Shown here: positions 16,801 through 27,373 of the stretch, one piece after another
How positions within the stretch are numbered: the first letter of the stretch is position 1
Layout: the number at the start of each line of letters is the position of its first letter
Source of the DNA: Paraburkholderia humisilvae
GTDB taxonomy: Bacteria > Pseudomonadota > Gammaproteobacteria > Burkholderiales > Burkholderiaceae
Direction of reading: 5' to 3'
Length of the DNA stretch: 64,000 nt
NCBI RefSeq assembly: GCF_902859855.1
Contig: NZ_CADIKH010000003.1
Location: 1-64,000, forward strand
Program-made: the position numbers and the translations under genes
Notes under the pieces: generated by a model
What the model saw: only the letters and a program-made list of their open reading frames with translations
Told to the model about the DNA's origin: nothing
Databases searched by the model: none

Positions 16801-18290
16801 AGGCGCAACTCCGCCCATTGCGCGATGAACGATGTTTCGTCGGCCACCTCGAGGCAGCGCAGATCGAGCCGCAGCGCATCGTCAGCGATACGGCCAAGCA
16901 CCGGGCGCGGCAAATCGCGCAGCGCCTTTTCCAGTTGCACGAGTGCACGGCCGCCGCGCCTCGCTGTCGTGACGCGCACCGCGAGTCCGTAGCTCGGCAA
17001 CTGATCGACCGGCAACGCACCGCTGCCGATCTGGCTGAACATCGGTTCGACACTCACCGCGTAGCGCTCGCCAAGCGCGTGCTGCAGCGATGGCTGCACA
17101 CGCCCAGCCGCTGCGTGCATATCGGAGGCCGGCCGCGTAAGCAGCCGCAGTGTCGTCAGCCTTTGCGCGAGAAATTCGGGCGCGCGGTACAGCTGCAACA
17201 CCGGCTCAAGTGCAGCAAGCGTGAGCTTGCCGACGCGCAGCGCACGCTTCAACGGATGCTTTTTAATTTTGCGGATCAACGCTTCGCGCCCCACGATCAA
17301 CCCCGCCTGTGGCCCTCCGAGCAGCTTGTCGCCGCTAAACGTGACAAGATCGGCGCCCGCATCGATCGTCCCGCGCACAGTCGGCTCCGCGGGCAGTCCC
17401 CATTGCGCGAGATCGACCAGGGTGCCGCTGCCCAGATCGAATGCGACCGGCAGCGTGTGACGGTGCGCAATCTGCGCGAGTTCGTCGATTTCGACGCTCT
17501 TTGTAAAGCCGCTGATCGCATAGTTGCTGCAATGCACTTTCATCAGCAATGCCGTGCGCGGATTGATCGCCTCTTCATAGTCTTTCGCATGCGTGCGGTT
17601 GGTCGTGCCGATCTCGCGCAAACGCGCGCCGGCACGCGCCATGATGTCCGGAATGCGAAACGCGCCGCCGATCTCGACCAGTTCCCCGCGCGAAACAACT
17701 ACTTCCTTCTTCGACGCCAATGCAGACAAAGTCAGCAAAACCGCAGCGGCATTGTTGTTGACGACGGTCGCCGCCTCGGCGCCGGTCAATTCGCAGATCA
17801 GATCGTCAATCAGGTCGTCGCGATCGCCACGTGCACCCGTCGTCAGATCGAATTCAAGGTTGGCCGGTCGTGTCAGTACGTCGACCACCGCTCGCACCGC
17901 TTCGTCGGGCAGCAGCGCGCGCCCGAGATTCGTATGCAATACGGTGCCGGTCAGATTGAATACCGGGCGAAAATGGCTGCGCGCGCGCTGTTCGAGCACA
18001 CTGCTTGCGCGTGCAACGACGTGTGCTTCATAACTGGCGGCAGACTCCAACGCCTCCCCATCTGCACCACCAGACGCAGCCACGTCGGCATTCCTCTCCG
18101 CAAGCAATTCCCCGCGCAGCGCGTCAAGCGACACGCGCACTGCGTCGATCACCTGGGTGCGCCCATACACTTCAGTCAACCTCTGCACCGCGTGCATCGA
18201 CATCACACGCTCAACCGCGGGCACGCGCGCAAGACGTGCGCGCCGCCGTTCACTCGTCGCCGCATCGCTCACGCGCGCCTCCCCGCTCAA
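16797..18290 (-). CDS. selA: L-seryl-tRNA(Sec) selenium transferase SelA
   Basis: The 497-residue PLP enzyme converts Ser-tRNA(Sec) to Sec-tRNA(Sec) using selenophosphate. The PLP lysine is K322 in [14 protein letters not shown]. Other family blocks are [16 protein letters not shown] and [10 protein letters not shown]. It overlaps fdhE upstream (ATGA at 18287-18290) and selB downstream. selD, which supplies selenophosphate, is not in the window. Confidence 0.96.
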   Translation of the reverse strand: MSGEARVSDAATSERRRARLARVPAVERVMSMHAVQRLTEVYGRTQVIDAVRVSLDALRGELLAERNADVAASGGADGEALESAASYEAHVVARASSVLEQRARSHFRPVFNLTGTVLHTNLGRALLPDEAVRAVVDVLTRPANLEFDLTTGARGDRDDLIDDLICELTGAEAATVVNNNAAAVLLTLSALASKKEVVVSRGELVEIGGAFRIPDIMARAGARLREIGTTNRTHAKDYEEAINPRTALLMKVHCSNYAISGFTKSVEIDELAQIAHRHTLPVAFDLGSGTLVDLAQWGLPAEPTVRGTIDAGADLVTFSGDKLLGGPQAGLIVGREALIRKIKKHPLKRALRVGKLTLAALEPVLQLYRAPEFLAQRLTTLRLLTRPASDMHAAAGRVQPSLQHALGERYAVSVEPMFSQIGSGALPVDQLPSYGLAVRVTTARRGGRALVQLEKALRDLPRPVLGRIADDALRLDLRCLEVADETSFIAQWAELRL

Positions 18291-19219
18291 CGGTCCGATG
18301 CCACTTCAGGCCACAGCAGCGGATTGGGCCCGCTGCGCTCGTAGCCCGCTTCATTCATCAGCAAATCGAGCGTAAGGCTCGCCAGATCATCGGCGAGCGG
18401 CTCGATATCGAAGTCCTTTTCCTGGTAGCCGATCTTTCGATAGGTATGACATTCATCGCACGATTCGGCCTTCAATGCGTCGCTGCCGCCTTCGATGCCG
18501 TGATAAGCAATGCCCTTCGTCGAATCGCAGTTTGAGCACTTGACGCGAACGCTATGCGTTTCGGTCCCGCACAGTCCACATTGCAGATAGCGATAACCCT
18601 GGTACGGTCCGCCGATCCGCACGATGCTGGCCACCGGCCGCCCGCCGCACACCGGGCACGTACCCGGCGTATCGAGGTACGGAATGTCGCGCACGTCGAA
18701 GCGGGTAGCAAGATCGGTCCACACCACCTGAAGCGCCGCCATGATGAACGGCGCGGTAGCCGGTTCGACCTCATTGAAACGCTGCGCAAGAATCGCGTCC
18801 GCTTGCGCGTCAAGTTCGGCGCCGCCCGTCAAACGCAGCGCATCGATCACCTTGCCGAGCGCAGGCGCCACCGGGCCCGAGGCTTCAATGCGGTCGAGCA
18901 GGCGCTGCAGCACATCGCGCCACGCCGGATCGCGATCCGGCGACAACGCGGGAACGAGCGGCATCGAGTTCCGCTGCGCTTGCGCGATGACTTCGGCGGA
19001 AGGCATCGTTGCTTCGAACTTCGCGAGCACCTGCTGCTGCGCATCCGCCAACGATGCCATGAGCCGCAGATAACCGCCGATCGGATTATCGTTCGCGAGC
19101 TTGCGCAACCGCGCAGCACGAGTCGCAAACAAAGAAACCCGCTCGGGCAAACGGATACGCGGAATGGCGGAATGATCGAGCGATTCGATCTGCCCTGGGT
19201 CGAGTATGCGCTGCACCAA
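18287..19219 (-). CDS. fdhE: Formate dehydrogenase accessory protein FdhE
   Basis: The 310-residue protein has an N-terminal helical part and a C-terminal double rubredoxin-like fold with four CxxC pairs (CPVCGG, CGLCGT, CSNCDS, CDECHT) that bind iron. FdhE helps assemble or protect exported formate dehydrogenase before Tat transport. It is 160 bp after the gamma subunit gene and overlaps selA, so enzyme and Sec machinery likely share a transcript. Confidence 0.95.
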   Translation of the reverse strand: MVQRILDPGQIESLDHSAIPRIRLPERVSLFATRAARLRKLANDNPIGGYLRLMASLADAQQQVLAKFEATMPSAEVIAQAQRNSMPLVPALSPDRDPAWRDVLQRLLDRIEASGPVAPALGKVIDALRLTGGAELDAQADAILAQRFNEVEPATAPFIMAALQVVWTDLATRFDVRDIPYLDTPGTCPVCGGRPVASIVRIGGPYQGYRYLQCGLCGTETHSVRVKCSNCDSTKGIAYHGIEGGSDALKAESCDECHTYRKIGYQEKDFDIEPLADDLASLTLDLLMNEAGYERSGPNPLLWPEVASDR

Positions 19220-19381
19220 TGGCGGGGCTCCGGTTAGGCATCACACGATCGGCATACTTAAGCGTTTGACCACCGACACGCTGTGTCCAGATTCTCGCGC
19301 CGGTTTGACCAGTCAGCAATAGCTGCAGAGGCGGAAGCGAAAAACGGCCGCCGCGGCGGCGCATTTCCCGGATCGTGTGCC

Positions 19382-20008
19382 CTATTTGATGCTCTCCCGG
19401 AACCAGCGCGGATGATGTTTTCTGGCCCAGCCGAGCGTCACCGTTCCGCGCAGCATCGCGTCGACCGAGCCCTTGACCCACAGCGCCGCGTAAATATGCA
19501 CGATGATGCCGACGATCAGCACGAACGCCGCGATGGCGTGCACCAGCGCCGCCGCCCGCACGACATCGATCGGAAAATAGAACGCGAAGTACGCGCGCCA
19601 GATCACGATGCCGCTCAACAGCAGCAGCATAAGGCAGACCACCATCACGAAGAACAGCAGCTTCTGTCCGGCGTTGTAGCGGCCGATTTCGGGCAGCTTG
19701 TCTTCGCGATTGGCAAGCACGTCGTTCATCTGCCGCATCCATTGCCAGTCGTTCGCGTCGAGATAGTTGTGATGCCAGAAGCGCAGCGCGAGTATCAGGA
19801 ACGACACGAACATCACGATACCGATGAACGGATGCAGAATGCGCGTCCACTGGCCGCCGCCTAATATCGCGGACAGCCAGAACATCGCCGGATGGAACAT
19901 CGACAGCCCGGACAACGCGAGCAGCACGAACGTGATCGCGGTAATCCAATGGTTGGTGCGCTCGTTGGGCGTGTAGCGCACGATCAGGTTCGGATCGTGA
20001 TCTTTCAT
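19382..20008 (-). CDS. fdnI: Formate dehydrogenase-N gamma subunit (cytochrome b556)
   Basis: The 208-residue inner membrane protein has four helices and His residues for two haems ([48 protein letters not shown]). It passes electrons from the periplasmic alpha/beta subunits to quinone. Its start overlaps the beta subunit stop as ATGA. fdnI and fdoI cannot be told apart by sequence reading. Confidence 0.93.
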   Translation of the reverse strand: MKDHDPNLIVRYTPNERTNHWITAITFVLLALSGLSMFHPAMFWLSAILGGGQWTRILHPFIGIVMFVSFLILALRFWHHNYLDANDWQWMRQMNDVLANREDKLPEIGRYNAGQKLLFFVMVVCLMLLLLSGIVIWRAYFAFYFPIDVVRAAALVHAIAAFVLIVGIIVHIYAALWVKGSVDAMLRGTVTLGWARKHHPRWFRESIK

Positions 20009-20967
20009 GGGGTCGGCTCCTCGGTCTTGCCTTCAGGCTTGTCGACAGACTGCGTTCCGCGCTGCTCCCTGATTCTGCGGGCCTCGTCGCGCGCGGCGTT
20101 TTCCTCGTCCTCGGTCACTTCATTCGGCCCGACGCGCGTGTAATGGAAGAAGCCCGCCAGCGCGGTGAACGCCATCACGGCGAGCGCAAGCGGCTTCGCA
20201 ATGCCCTTCCAGACGCGCACCATCGGGCTGATGGTCGGGTTGTCCGGCAGCCCGTGGTACAGCGACGGCTGGTCCGCGTGGTGAAGCACGTACATCACGT
20301 GCGTGCCGCCCACACCCGGCGGGTTGTACAGGCCTGCCTGTTCGAAACCGCGCGACTTCAGGTCGACGATGCGTTCTTCGGCATGCGCGATCATGTCCAC
20401 CTTGGTGCCGAACACGATCGCACCGGTCGGACACGTCTTCACGCAAGCGGGTTCCTGCCCCACCGCGACGCGATCCGAACACAGCGTGCACTTGTACACA
20501 CGGTGATCGGACTTCGAAAGGCGCGGAATATTGAACGGGCAACCCGCGATGCAATAACCGCAGCCGATGCAGTTTTCCTCATGGAAATCGACGATGCCAT
20601 TCGTGTACTGAACAATCGCGCCCGGCGACGGACACGCCTTCAAACACCCCGGATCTTCGCAATGCATGCAGCCGTCCTTGCGGATCAGCCATTCGAGGTT
20701 GCCGTTCGGGTTGTCATACTCGGCAAAGCGCATGACCGTCCACGAATGTTCGGTCAGATCGGGCGGATTGTCGTAGACACCCCGATTGATGCCGATTTCG
20801 TCGCGCAGGTCGTTCCACTCCATGCACGCGGTCTGGCACGCCTTGCAGCCGATGCACTTGCTGACGTCGATCAGCTTCGCGACGCTGCCGTTGACCGGCT
20901 CGCGCACCGACGTCGGCTGTACGGTGGTGGCCGACTGGCGCCTGATATCGAGTGATTGCAGTGCCAT
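20005..20967 (-). CDS. fdxH: Formate dehydrogenase beta subunit, four [4Fe-4S] clusters
   Basis: The 320-residue protein has four ferredoxin cysteine sets: [46 protein letters not shown] and [11 protein letters not shown]...CVKTCP. A C-terminal membrane helix ([18 protein letters not shown]) anchors it to the gamma subunit. It wires electrons from the selenium-molybdenum alpha subunit. It is 8 bp after the alpha stop and overlaps the gamma start. Confidence 0.95.
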   Translation of the reverse strand: MALQSLDIRRQSATTVQPTSVREPVNGSVAKLIDVSKCIGCKACQTACMEWNDLRDEIGINRGVYDNPPDLTEHSWTVMRFAEYDNPNGNLEWLIRKDGCMHCEDPGCLKACPSPGAIVQYTNGIVDFHEENCIGCGYCIAGCPFNIPRLSKSDHRVYKCTLCSDRVAVGQEPACVKTCPTGAIVFGTKVDMIAHAEERIVDLKSRGFEQAGLYNPPGVGGTHVMYVLHHADQPSLYHGLPDNPTISPMVRVWKGIAKPLALAVMAFTALAGFFHYTRVGPNEVTEDEENAARDEARRIREQRGTQSVDKPEGKTEEPTP

Positions 20968-20975
20968 CGCGCCCC

Positions 20976-23900
20976 CTATGCCTTCTCGACTTTCACGAGA
21001 AACGACTTGAATTCCGGCGTCTGCGTATTGGCGTCACCGACGAACGGCGTCAGCGTATTCGTCAGATAACCGGGTCTGGCCAAGCCTTTAAACCCCCAAT
21101 GCAGCGGAATACCGACGGTCTGAATCTTCTTGCCGTCGACCATCAGCGGCTTGATCCGCTTGGTCACGACCGCCACCGCCACAATATGGCCGCGATTGCT
21201 CGACACCCTGACACGATCACCTGCGACAACACCGACCTCCTTCGCAAGGTCTTCGCCGATTTCGACGAACTGTTGCGGCTGGATGATCGCATTCAGGCGC
21301 GCGTGCTTGGTCCAGAAGTGGAAATGCTCCGTGATCCGATAGGTGGTCGCAACGTGCGGGAAAGCGGACACCTTGCCGAATGCCGCGCGGTCGTCAGGGA
21401 ATACCCGCGCACCCGGGTTATTCGTCGCGAGTGGGTTTTGCGGGTGGAACGGGTTATACCCGAGCGGCGTTTCGAACGGTTCGTAGTGCTCGGGGAACGG
21501 CCCTTCGTTCATCATGTCACGCGCGAAGAAGCGCGCGACGCCCTCCGGGTTCATGATGAACGGCCCCATACCGCCGTCCGGGTTCTCGTCCAGCTTGAAG
21601 TCGGGAACGTCCGGGCCGCTCCATGCGTTGCCATTCCATGCAATCAGCTTGCGCGACGGATCGAACGGCTTGCCGTTCGGGTCGCACGATGCGCGGTTGT
21701 ACAGTACGCGGCGGTTCGCCGGCCACGCCCACGCCCAGTTCAGCGACTGGCCGATGCCGGTCGGATCCGCGTTGTCGCGCCGCCCCATCTGGTTGCCCGC
21801 CTGCGTCCACGCGCCGCAGAAAATCCAGCAGCCGCTTGAAGTCGAGCCGTCATCGCGCAGCATCGCGAAGCCCGGCAACTGTTCGCCGGCCTTCGCGAGC
21901 ACCTTGGTCGAATCCTTCGGGTCGGTCACGTCCGCGAGCGCCTTGCCGTTGAACTCCATCGCGATCTCTTCCGGCGTCGGGCTACCGGGATGCGCATACG
22001 GCCAGCTCAGCTTGAGCAGCGGCTCAGGATACTTGCCGCCGTCCTTCTGATACATCGCGCGCATCCGCAAAAAGATGCCGGACATGATTTCGAGGTCGCT
22101 CCTCGCATCGCCTGGCGGCAGCACGCCTTGCCAGTGCCATTGCAGTACGCGCGACGAGCTGACGAGCGACCCGCGTTCTTCCGCAAAGCAGGTGGTCGGC
22201 AGCCGGAACACCTCAGTCTGGATCTGCGACGAATCGACATCGTTGTATTCGCCGTAGTTTTTCCAGAACTCGGACGTCTCCGTCGCGAGCGGATCCATGA
22301 TCACAAGCCACTTCAGTTTCGACAGCGCCGCGGTCATCTTCGCCTTGTTCGGCGCCGACGCAAGCGGATTGAACCCCTGCGCGAGATAGCCATTGACCTT
22401 GCCTTGCACCATCAGCTCGTAGATCTGCAGCATGTCGTACGGCTTGTCGAGCTTCGGCAGATAGTCGTAGCCCCAGTTATTGTCGGCGCTTGCCGCATCG
22501 CCGTACCACGACTTCATCATGCTGACGAAGAACGCCTTGTAATTCCTCCAGTAGCTCAGCTGATTGGGCCGCAACGGCTGTGACGCGCGCTGCTTGATGT
22601 AGCCGTCGAAGTCCTGCTCGCCTTCGTTAGGCAATGTCATATAGCCGGTCAGCAGGTTCGACATCAAGCCGAGATCGGTCAGCCCCTGGATGTTCGAGTG
22701 ACCACGCAACGCATTCATCCCGCCACCCGCGACGCCGATGTTGCCAAGCAGCAATTGCACCATCGCGCCACAGCGGATCATCTGCGAGCCGATCGAGTGC
22801 TGCGTCCAGCCAAGCGCATACAGGATCGTGCAGGCACGGTTCGGTGCGGCGCACGTCGCGAGCATTTCGCAGACCTTTAGAAACTTGTCCTTGGGCGTAC
22901 CGCATACCTTTTCGACCATCTCGGGGGTATAGCGCGAGTAGTGCTGCTTCATCAGGTTGTACACGCAACGAGGGTTCTGCAACGTCGCATCGGTCTTCAC
23001 AAAACCATCATCGCCGAGCTCATAGTTCCACGATGTTTTGTCCGTGTACTTGCTGTTTTTCGTGTCGAAGCCGGAGTAGATGCCGTCGTTGAACGCAAAG
23101 TCCTCGCGTACGAGGAACGTGAAGTCGGTGTAGTTCTTCACGTATTCGTGCTGGATTGTGTCGTGGGTCAGCAGATAGTTGATCACCCCACCAAGAAACG
23201 CGATGTCGGTCCCGGTTCGAATCGGCGCATAAAAGTCCGCCACCGACGCCGTGCGGTTAAAGCGCGGATCGACGACGATCAGTTTCGCGCCTCGATGCGC
23301 CTTCGCCTCGGTGACCCATTTGAACCCGCACGGGTGCGCCTCGGCCGAATCGCCGCCCATCACCAGTATCACGTCCGCGTTCCGGATGTCGACCCAATGA
23401 TTCGTCATCGCGCCGCGGCCAAACGTCGGGGCAAGACCTGCCACCGTCGGGCCGTGTCAGACACGCGCCTGGTTGTCGAACGCCAGCATCCCGGTCGCGC
23501 GGATCACCTTGTGCGTCAGATAGCCAACCTCATTACTGCTCGCGGATGCGGCGAGCATGCCGGTAGTCAGCCAGCGGTTCACCTTTTTGCCATCCGCGGT
23601 GGTCTCGATGAAATTCGCATCGCGATCGTCTTTCATCAGTTTCGCGATACGGTCGAGCGCATCATTCCATGAGATCGGCTGCCAGTCTTTCGCGCCGGCC
23701 GGTCGGTACTCCGGAATCTGCAAGCGGCTTTCGCTATGGATGAAATCGAGCAGGCTCGCGCCCTTCGGACACAGCGTGCCGCGATTGACCGGATGGTCCG
23801 GATCGCCTTCGATATGAAAAATGCTCGCGGTGGCGTTCTTTGCGCCGTCGCCGAGGCCGTACATCAGGATGCCGCAGCCCACTGAGCAGTACGGGCAGGT

Positions 23901-24047
23901 ATTGCGGGTTTCGGTGGCACGCGACAGCTTGTACTGCCGCACTTCGGCAAGCGCGACATCCGGCGAATAGCCGAGCAACGCCAGGCTCGACCCTGCCAAT
24001 GTGGTGGCACTCACCTTCAGGAACTGACGCCGGGACATCTGTAGCAT
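20976..24047 (-). CDS. fdnG: Formate dehydrogenase-N alpha subunit, selenocysteine-containing
   Basis: The protein is 1023 residues, read through an in-frame TGA at 23457-23459 as selenocysteine (residue 197, context [21 protein letters not shown]). Ordinary ORF calling splits it into 23457-24047 and 20976-23444. The N-terminus has a twin-arginine signal (SRRQFLKVS), then a [4Fe-4S] motif CPYCSVGC and LCPKGAS, then molybdopterin guanine dinucleotide-binding domains. It oxidises formate to CO2 in the periplasm. The match to E. coli FdnG is clear around the Sec site. It heads the fdnG-fdxH-fdnI-fdhE-selA-selB operon. Confidence 0.95.
23421..23459 (-). promoter_or_regulatory. Bacterial SECIS element in fdnG
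   Basis: Directly after the Sec TGA the mRNA reads CACGGCCCGACGGTGGC then AGGTCT then TGCCCCGACG. The GGC/GCC stem carries the AGGUCU apical loop known from E. coli fdhF/fdnG SECIS, which SelB binds. Position and loop are right for UGA recoding. Confidence 0.85.
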
Positions 24048-24269
24048 GGAAGCCCTCGCGTTCGGCTGTGGGGTATCAAAAAGTATAAGTCGTTTATTTC
24101 GCTCTGTTTAAATGGATAAAAGTGCGGGAAAACACGGTTTAATCTGATACACATAGCGCGCCGCAGCAACAGGCATAGCACTTGCGCCGGTATCGGCGGA
24201 CAGCGGGCGCCGCGCGATCGCCGCAGCGCGCCGCCACTCATCCCGTGTCTTCCGGTACGGAGGATCGCC

Positions 24270-25559
24270 ATGGAACTCGAATCTTTCTCCGCCGACAAGC
24301 TGCATCATGCAGCCCGGATGCAGGCGTCCTGGGCCGTCGGTGCGTTCCGGCAGTTCATCGAAAACCGCTGTCCGGCGATGGCCGCGAGCATCGCGTTCTA
24401 TGCGGCGTTCTCGCTTGCGCCAACGCTCGTGATGGTGATCGCCGTCGCGGGTTGGTTTCTCGGCGGTGAAGCCGCGCGCGGCGAGTTGTATCGCGAGGTG
24501 CATAACGTGCTCGGCAACGACGCGGCCGCGGCAATCACGACAATCGTACAGAACGCGCACCGCAGCGGCAGCGCGGGCGGCGCAGCAGCGGTCATCTCGT
24601 TCGCCATGCTTGCGATCGGTGCGTCTGCAACCTTTGCGTCACTGAACAGTGCGCTCAATATTGTCTGGCCGGCCAGCGGGCCGCGCACATCGAGCATGAT
24701 GGCGCTCGTACGGGTCAGGCTGATCTCGTTCAGCCTCGTGCTGGGCGTTGCGTTCCTGCTGATCGTATCGCTCGTACTCGATGCGACGATCACGTTCGTC
24801 GGCAACTGGCTGTGGGGCGATTCACCCTACATCGTGCTCGGCAACCTGCTGCAACTGGCGGTGGGGCTGCTGGTACTGTCGCTGTCATTTGCCGGACTGC
24901 TAAAGTTTCTGCCCGACGCGCCGGTGCGCTGGCGCGATGCGCTGGTGGGCGGCTTCGTGGCGGCGTTGCTGTTTTCCGCGGGCAAGAAGCTGTTCGCGCT
25001 GTATCTCGCGCATGCGGGCATGGCGAATTCGTTTGGCGCGGCGGGCTCACTCGCCGTATTGCTGATGTGGCTGTACTTCTCGGCGCTCGTGCTGCTGCTC
25101 GGCGCGGAATTCTCGGCGGCGCGCGGCCGGCTGCACGACCCGCGCGGCGCATGGGCGTTTCTGCAGCAGACTCCGCCGGGCAGCCGGGCGATGATCGCGT
25201 CGGTGCTCGCCGCGCCGACCGCGGGTGTGAATCCCACGCGCGGCTCCAAAGTTACGCGTGGCCAGCCTGCGACGGGAACCGCCGACGCGCAGCGGCGCGC
25301 CGAATCGGCTGCCGCTGCAAGCGGTGGCGACGCGCGACGGCGCCCCGTGTTCCGCAAAGCGGCCCGCATGGGCCGCTCAGTCATGGATGCCGAAACCCGC
25401 GCAACGCTTGCGGCGGCAACAACCCTCGTACAGGCCGGTCGTACCGCGGTCGCCGCGGACCGCTACGTGCGGCGCCACCCATGGACCTCGGTGCTGTTCG
25501 CGGCAGGCACGGCGATCCTCGTGGCCGCGCTCGCTGGCCGCCATGGCGGCGAGCACTGA
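24270..25559 (+). CDS. YihY/virulence factor BrkB-family membrane protein with DUF883/YqjD-like tail
   Basis: The protein is 429 residues. Residues about 20-290 are the YihY/UPF0761 core with six helices (FIENRCPAMAASIAFYAAFS, SLNSALNIVWP, FLPDAPVRWRDALVGGFVAA, GAAGSLAVLLMWLYFSALVL). These were once mislabelled ribonuclease BN; the true function is unknown. The last 60 residues are different: MDAETRATLAAATTLVQAGR, then ADRYVRRHPWTSVLFAAG and a final hydrophobic helix, like the C-terminus of ribosome-tethering YqjD/ElaB proteins. It is divergent from fdnG with 222 bp between. Confidence 0.85.
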   Translation: MELESFSADKLHHAARMQASWAVGAFRQFIENRCPAMAASIAFYAAFSLAPTLVMVIAVAGWFLGGEAARGELYREVHNVLGNDAAAAITTIVQNAHRSGSAGGAAAVISFAMLAIGASATFASLNSALNIVWPASGPRTSSMMALVRVRLISFSLVLGVAFLLIVSLVLDATITFVGNWLWGDSPYIVLGNLLQLAVGLLVLSLSFAGLLKFLPDAPVRWRDALVGGFVAALLFSAGKKLFALYLAHAGMANSFGAAGSLAVLLMWLYFSALVLLLGAEFSAARGRLHDPRGAWAFLQQTPPGSRAMIASVLAAPTAGVNPTRGSKVTRGQPATGTADAQRRAESAAAASGGDARRRPVFRKAARMGRSVMDAETRATLAAATTLVQAGRTAVAADRYVRRHPWTSVLFAAGTAILVAALAGRHGGEH

Positions 25560-26000
25560 GCGCACGGCGCACCTGCTGCCGCGCGAGGAATGTCCCCGCC
25601 GGGATGGCCCGATTCGGCACCCACGGTGCCGGCGCAGACGCGCCGCACCACATTTGAGCGCTGTTGTCCAGCCTTCCGACGTCGAAAGCAAGTGAACAGA
25701 ATGCTTACTTCCGCGCCGCATACAGCCCTTTCGCCTAGACAACTACATTACAAATAACTGTCATAAAACAGTGTGTTATGCAATTCTCAGCGGATGTGGG
25801 CCGCCAAATCAACAATAATGCTAGTTAGAGGATAAAACATTGTCGTAATCGCAATAATCACGGATAGGCTTGTGATACAAGGGTTTCCGTCACCTGTCAC
25901 ATTTTCGATACACCTTTATTTTTTTCGTTTCTTGTGCATCCACCCCCTGCGTTATTCTCCGTTTCGCAACAACTAAACAATCATCTGCGTGGAGATTTGG
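25560..26000. other. AT-rich promoter region of the porin gene
   Basis: The first 170 bp are GC-rich and gene-free. From about 25735 to 25985 the DNA is markedly AT-rich, with a small inverted repeat ACTGT/ACAGT around CATAAA near 25760 and a long T-run near 25918. Highly expressed porin genes often have such long upstream regions. GGAG 7 nt before the ATG at 26001 is the ribosome site. Confidence 0.55.
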
Positions 26001-27203
26001 ATGAAACGAATCGCACTGTCTACCCTCTCGTTGGCTCTTCTAGGTGCTGCCAGCGCGGCGCACGCCCAGAGCAGCGTGACCCTGTATGGCTTGATCGACG
26101 ACGCGTTCCAATGGGTGCACAACGCTAACCCGGCGAACGACAACCTTTACCACCTGCAATCCGGCAACATGCAAGGTAGCCGTTGGGGTTTGAAAGGTAC
26201 TGAAGACCTCGGCGGTGGCCTGAAGGCGATCTTCCAGTTGGAAAACGGCTTTGACCCGAACAACGGCAAGCTGGGCCAGGGCGGCCGCCTGTTCGGCCGT
26301 CAAGCGTATGTCGGCTTGACGCAGGATCAGTACGGCACGGTCACGTTGGGCCGCCAGTACGACCCGCTGGTCGATATGGTCCAGCCGCTCACGGCTGATA
26401 ACTTCTTCGGCAGCACGTTCACCACGCCGGGCGACGTCGACAACAACGACAACAGCTCGCGTACGAACAACGCGGTCAAGTACGTGTCGCCGGTGTGGAG
26501 CGGCTTCCAGTTCGAAGGCATGTACGCGTTCGGCGGCGTGGCTGGCACGACGGGTTCGGGCCAGACGTGGTCGGGTGCCGCGACGTACGGCGTCGGTCCG
26601 TTCAGCGTCGCCGCAGGCTACATCCGCATGGACAACGCGAACGGCTTCGCGGCACGTGGCGGCGCTCCGGCGACGGGCACGACCCCGGCCGTCACGCCGG
26701 GTTGGAGCACGAACGCAACGTCGGACGCAACGTTTGACGGCTCGACGATCAACAGCGCGTACGCTTCGGCGAAGTCGATCAGCATCTCGTCGGCAGCGGC
26801 CCAGTACGTCGCAGGTCCGTTCACGTTCAACGCGCGCTACAGCTTCGCGCAGTACAAGCCGGATGGCTTCTCGGCGTTCGCCGAACAGGCCAAGTTCAAC
26901 GTGGTCGGCGGTTACGTCGGTTACCAGATGTCGCCGGCCCTGCTGCTGGGCCTCGGCTATATCTGGACGCACGAATCGGGCGACGTGTCGGCGAACTACC
27001 ATCAGGTGTCGGCTGGCGCGGACTACTCGCTGTCGAAGCGCACCGACCTGTACCTGATCGGCGCATGGCAACACGCCGGCGGCACGCAGCGTATCAGCGC
27101 GACCGAGACGGCCGACGCAACGGCATCGGTCGGTTCGTATGGCTTCCAGTCGGGTTCGGACACGCAAGCCATGGTCAGCATCGGTATCCGTCACAAGTTC
27201 TAA
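26001..27203 (+). CDS. OmpC-like general porin (Burkholderiales type)
   Basis: The protein is 400 residues with signal peptide MKRIALSTLSLALLGAASAA-HAQ. The mature part opens SSVTLYGLIDDAF and includes GSRWGLKGTEDLGGGLKAIFQLE and ALVGRQ-like FGRQAYVGL, typical of Gram-negative porin 4/DUF3575-like barrels in Burkholderiales, and ends in VSIGIRHKF with the terminal Phe. It forms trimeric 16-stranded pores. The GTG at 25989 is an alternative start but overlaps the ribosome site. Codon use is highly biased, as in abundant proteins. A strong terminator follows. Confidence 0.95.
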   Translation: MKRIALSTLSLALLGAASAAHAQSSVTLYGLIDDAFQWVHNANPANDNLYHLQSGNMQGSRWGLKGTEDLGGGLKAIFQLENGFDPNNGKLGQGGRLFGRQAYVGLTQDQYGTVTLGRQYDPLVDMVQPLTADNFFGSTFTTPGDVDNNDNSSRTNNAVKYVSPVWSGFQFEGMYAFGGVAGTTGSGQTWSGAATYGVGPFSVAAGYIRMDNANGFAARGGAPATGTTPAVTPGWSTNATSDATFDGSTINSAYASAKSISISSAAAQYVAGPFTFNARYSFAQYKPDGFSAFAEQAKFNVVGGYVGYQMSPALLLGLGYIWTHESGDVSANYHQVSAGADYSLSKRTDLYLIGAWQHAGGTQRISATETADATASVGSYGFQSGSDTQAMVSIGIRHKF

Positions 27204-27250
27204 TAAGCAACAACAAGCTGCGCAGCTGAAGTTCAATGCTGCGTTTCGAA

Positions 27251-27286
27251 GCCAGTCTGAGGCGCAAGCCGCAGGCTGGCTTTTTT
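27251..27286 (+). terminator. Rho-independent terminator of the porin gene
   Basis: Nested arms GCCAG, CTG, GGC pair with GCC, CAG, CTGGC around GCAA, followed by TTTTTT. It lies 48 bp after the porin stop. Confidence 0.9.
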
Positions 27287-27373
27287 CTTTGGGCGGTGGG
27301 TGTCGATGGGGTCAGTCGATGCGGGAGCCGGCACGCGGCGGGATGACGCGTGAAGAACGCCGCGCTCGCCGCT

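Noticed and set aside
19086..19949. A 287-codon open frame overlapping fdnI and fdhE
   Set aside because: It is in another frame of two clear genes and has an Arg-rich, random-looking product.
20976..24047. Two apparent ORFs (23457-24047 and 20976-23444) separated by a TGA, looking like a broken formate dehydrogenase
   Set aside because: The TGA is the selenocysteine codon in the conserved NQARV-U-HGPTVA context, a SECIS hairpin follows, and selA, selB and selC are next to it.
26040..27236. A 398-codon open frame antisense to the porin
   Set aside because: Shadow of a highly biased gene; the product is Arg/Val/Ala-rich with no domain.
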